Position numbers and translations under genes: made by a program. Source: Scatosoma sp045128055 (GTDB taxonomy: Bacteria > Bacillota > Clostridia > Christensenellales > Borkfalkiaceae). From it: a stretch of DNA of 25,437 nucleotides. A model generated the notes under the pieces. That model made no database searches and was not told the origin of the DNA. It saw only the letters and a list, made by a program, of their open reading frames with translations. Shown here piece by piece: positions 24,365-25,437 of this stretch (position 1 is the stretch's first letter; each line of letters starts with the position of its first letter). The DNA lies in assembly GCA_045128055.1 (NCBI GenBank), contig JBGVRC010000089.1, positions 1 through 25,437 of the forward strand. The letters run 5' to 3'.

Positions 24365-24484
24365 TTAAGAAAAGCGGTGTCAAAAAAGTCAAGCATCTAC
24401 AAGAAAATGGAAAATTTATTGAAATTTGCATAGATTTAACAGCTAAAAAGTTTATTTATAATGCAAAATGGTTTAATTTTTATA

Positions 24485-24513
24485 TTGAAAATTGACTCTT
24501 AATGCGATAAAAT
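24485..24513 (+). promoter_or_regulatory. Sigma-A promoter of the last secreted-protein gene
   Basis: TTGAAA (24485-24490), a 17-base spacer and TAAAAT (24508-24513) lie about 63 bases before the ATG at 24577, in an AT-rich context. Confidence 0.72.
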
Positions 24514-24576
24514 GGTAGCGTAGGAGTGTAGTATCATCAAAAAATTAAAAACATATTAGGAGGAACTACAAAAATT

Positions 24577-25437
24577 ATGAAAGTATTAAAAAGAAAAATG
24601 TTGAACGTTTTACTTGCTTTTGTAATGGTATTCAGCTTTGCTTTTTCGGGGTGGGGCGGTATCTTTACTGCAATCAGCGTTAAAGCGGAAACAGCGCTTG
24701 TGAACTTGACGTTTAACACTTTAGGTTTAAACGGCGGCGAAAATAATGACAATACGTTTGGCGGTACCAACTATTATACTTGCATTCGTTTTACTACCGG
24801 GGTATTCTCTGGGGATGCGAACGGTGCGTCTGACTTTTCCGATTTGACGGAAAAAGCAAGCTACGTAGGCAGTGGTAACACGGACGGACAATGGGGCTTT
24901 GCGCCTGCTTATTCCAAGTGGTCGCAAGGGTATAAGAACGACGCCGTATTCAATTTCATCTATCTTTGGACGGCAAATAAACCAGCAAGTGAAGATACAA
25001 TCGCGATGAAAGCGGGGTCTTATTTCACGCTCAGCGGTACGTTTGCAGACGGAACGGGTGCATGTGACGATAAATACGTGCTCACAGAAGATATCAACTT
25101 GAAATTTAACGGTACAGCTTGGGAAACCTATGTCCCTGCTGTGGATAATACGCAATTCGTAACGGAATTTACTAATAACGGTCAGTTTGTTGTTGGTAAT
25201 TACAATGGAGATGCGACTAGTTACCCCTATGAAATTGTTGATGGTTCTACGGAAGCCTTGCCTACTGGTTATACTGGCGCGGTGGCAAAAATTGGAAGTA
25301 AGATAAACGGCGGTGCGGCGTATATCAATATTGATTTTACGGCATCTCAAATTTCTGCGGCTGACGTTGAAAGCGTAGTTGCAAGAGTATATTCTCCCGA
25401 CTATACTGCTGACGATCAGTTGAGGATTAACAATGTG
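24577..25437 (+). CDS. Secreted protein, N-terminal part, runs off the window
   Basis: AGGAGG (24558-24563) precedes the ATG at 24577; the frame is open to the last base (287 codons). A clear signal peptide is present: MKVLKRKMLNVLLAFVMVFSFAFSG, then a likely cleavage near VKAETA (about residue 38). The mature part is beta-rich, with NNDNTFGGTNYYTCIRFTTG and, near the end, INIDFTASQISAADVESVVARVYSPDY followed by a polar DDQLRINN. This last stretch resembles the strand order of LamG/concanavalin-like modules that occur in multi-module clostridial surface proteins, as in the protein at 1-3975 (inference). The window cuts it before any catalytic or anchoring domain, so its function is unknown. 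Confidence 0.85.
   Translation, partial: MKVLKRKMLNVLLAFVMVFSFAFSGWGGIFTAISVKAETALVNLTFNTLGLNGGENNDNTFGGTNYYTCIRFTTGVFSGDANGASDFSDLTEKASYVGSGNTDGQWGFAPAYSKWSQGYKNDAVFNFIYLWTANKPASEDTIAMKAGSYFTLSGTFADGTGACDDKYVLTEDINLKFNGTAWETYVPAVDNTQFVTEFTNNGQFVVGNYNGDATSYPYEIVDGSTEALPTGYTGAVAKIGSKINGGAAYINIDFTASQISAADVESVVARVYSPDYTADDQLRINNV

Larger units (their letters stand above)
23974..24576. other. Intergenic region with SLOG remnant and promoter
   Basis: Apart from the SLOG/DUF1273 remnant (24173-24364), the second TGATGAGGTGGTT copy and the promoter at 24485-24513, I see no gene. A GTGCC-AATTTTGCAC-type palindrome near 24070-24083 resembles the one beside the attachment remnant (22652-22676). Base composition becomes AT-rich after 24365. 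Confidence 0.55.

Overview
The window looks like a piece of a gut-type Firmicute/Clostridia genome. This is an inference from AGGAGG-type ribosome binding sites, sigma-A promoters of the TTGACA-17-TATAAT type, many glycoside hydrolases, large secreted modular proteins and a small 'YEAPE...TSS' peptide typical of such genomes. No rRNA or complete tRNA is present and taxonomy cannot be fixed from this sequence alone. All genes I accept are on the + strand.

Positions 1-3975 hold the 3' part of a large modular protein: repeated concanavalin-like beta modules alternating with InlB-like repeats, then a TIM-barrel glycosidase-like domain. After a strong terminator, 4079-15982 is a tight seven-gene cluster of signal-peptide-less, presumably cytoplasmic enzymes: GH78 rhamnosidase, Gfo/Idh/MocA oxidoreductase, GH37 trehalase-like enzyme, a second Gfo/Idh/MocA oxidoreductase, two different GH36 alpha-galactosidase-like enzymes and a GH63-like glucosidase. 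It ends in a strong terminator. No transporter or regulator is in the cluster, so it would depend on uptake encoded elsewhere. Together the enzymes could take apart imported rhamnosyl-, galactosyl- and glucosyl-containing oligosaccharides or glycosides, with the two dehydrogenases acting on sugars or inositols.

Positions 16033-20120 are a surface-protein locus: an unusual upstream region (G10 tract in an inverted repeat, consensus promoter, start-site palindrome), a secreted Cys-rich/beta-helix protein of about 1200 codons split by one in-frame TAA, and a 42-residue peptide gene overlapping its end. Then comes a stand-alone GH13 branching enzyme of eukaryotic type (20263-22251) with its own promoter.

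From 22310 rightwards the character changes. A 61-bp direct repeat (terminator plus tRNA 3' end) brackets a structured 141-bp segment, and the second copy continues into the 3' half of a tRNA-Leu(UAA) gene, minus strand, cut at the anticodon loop. This is the classic scar of an integrated element, which by orientation would extend to the right. That side is gene-poor and holds a small ribbon-helix-helix-like protein, GGGGTCAA repeats, a broken SLOG/DUF1273 gene and the start of a new secreted protein that runs off the window.
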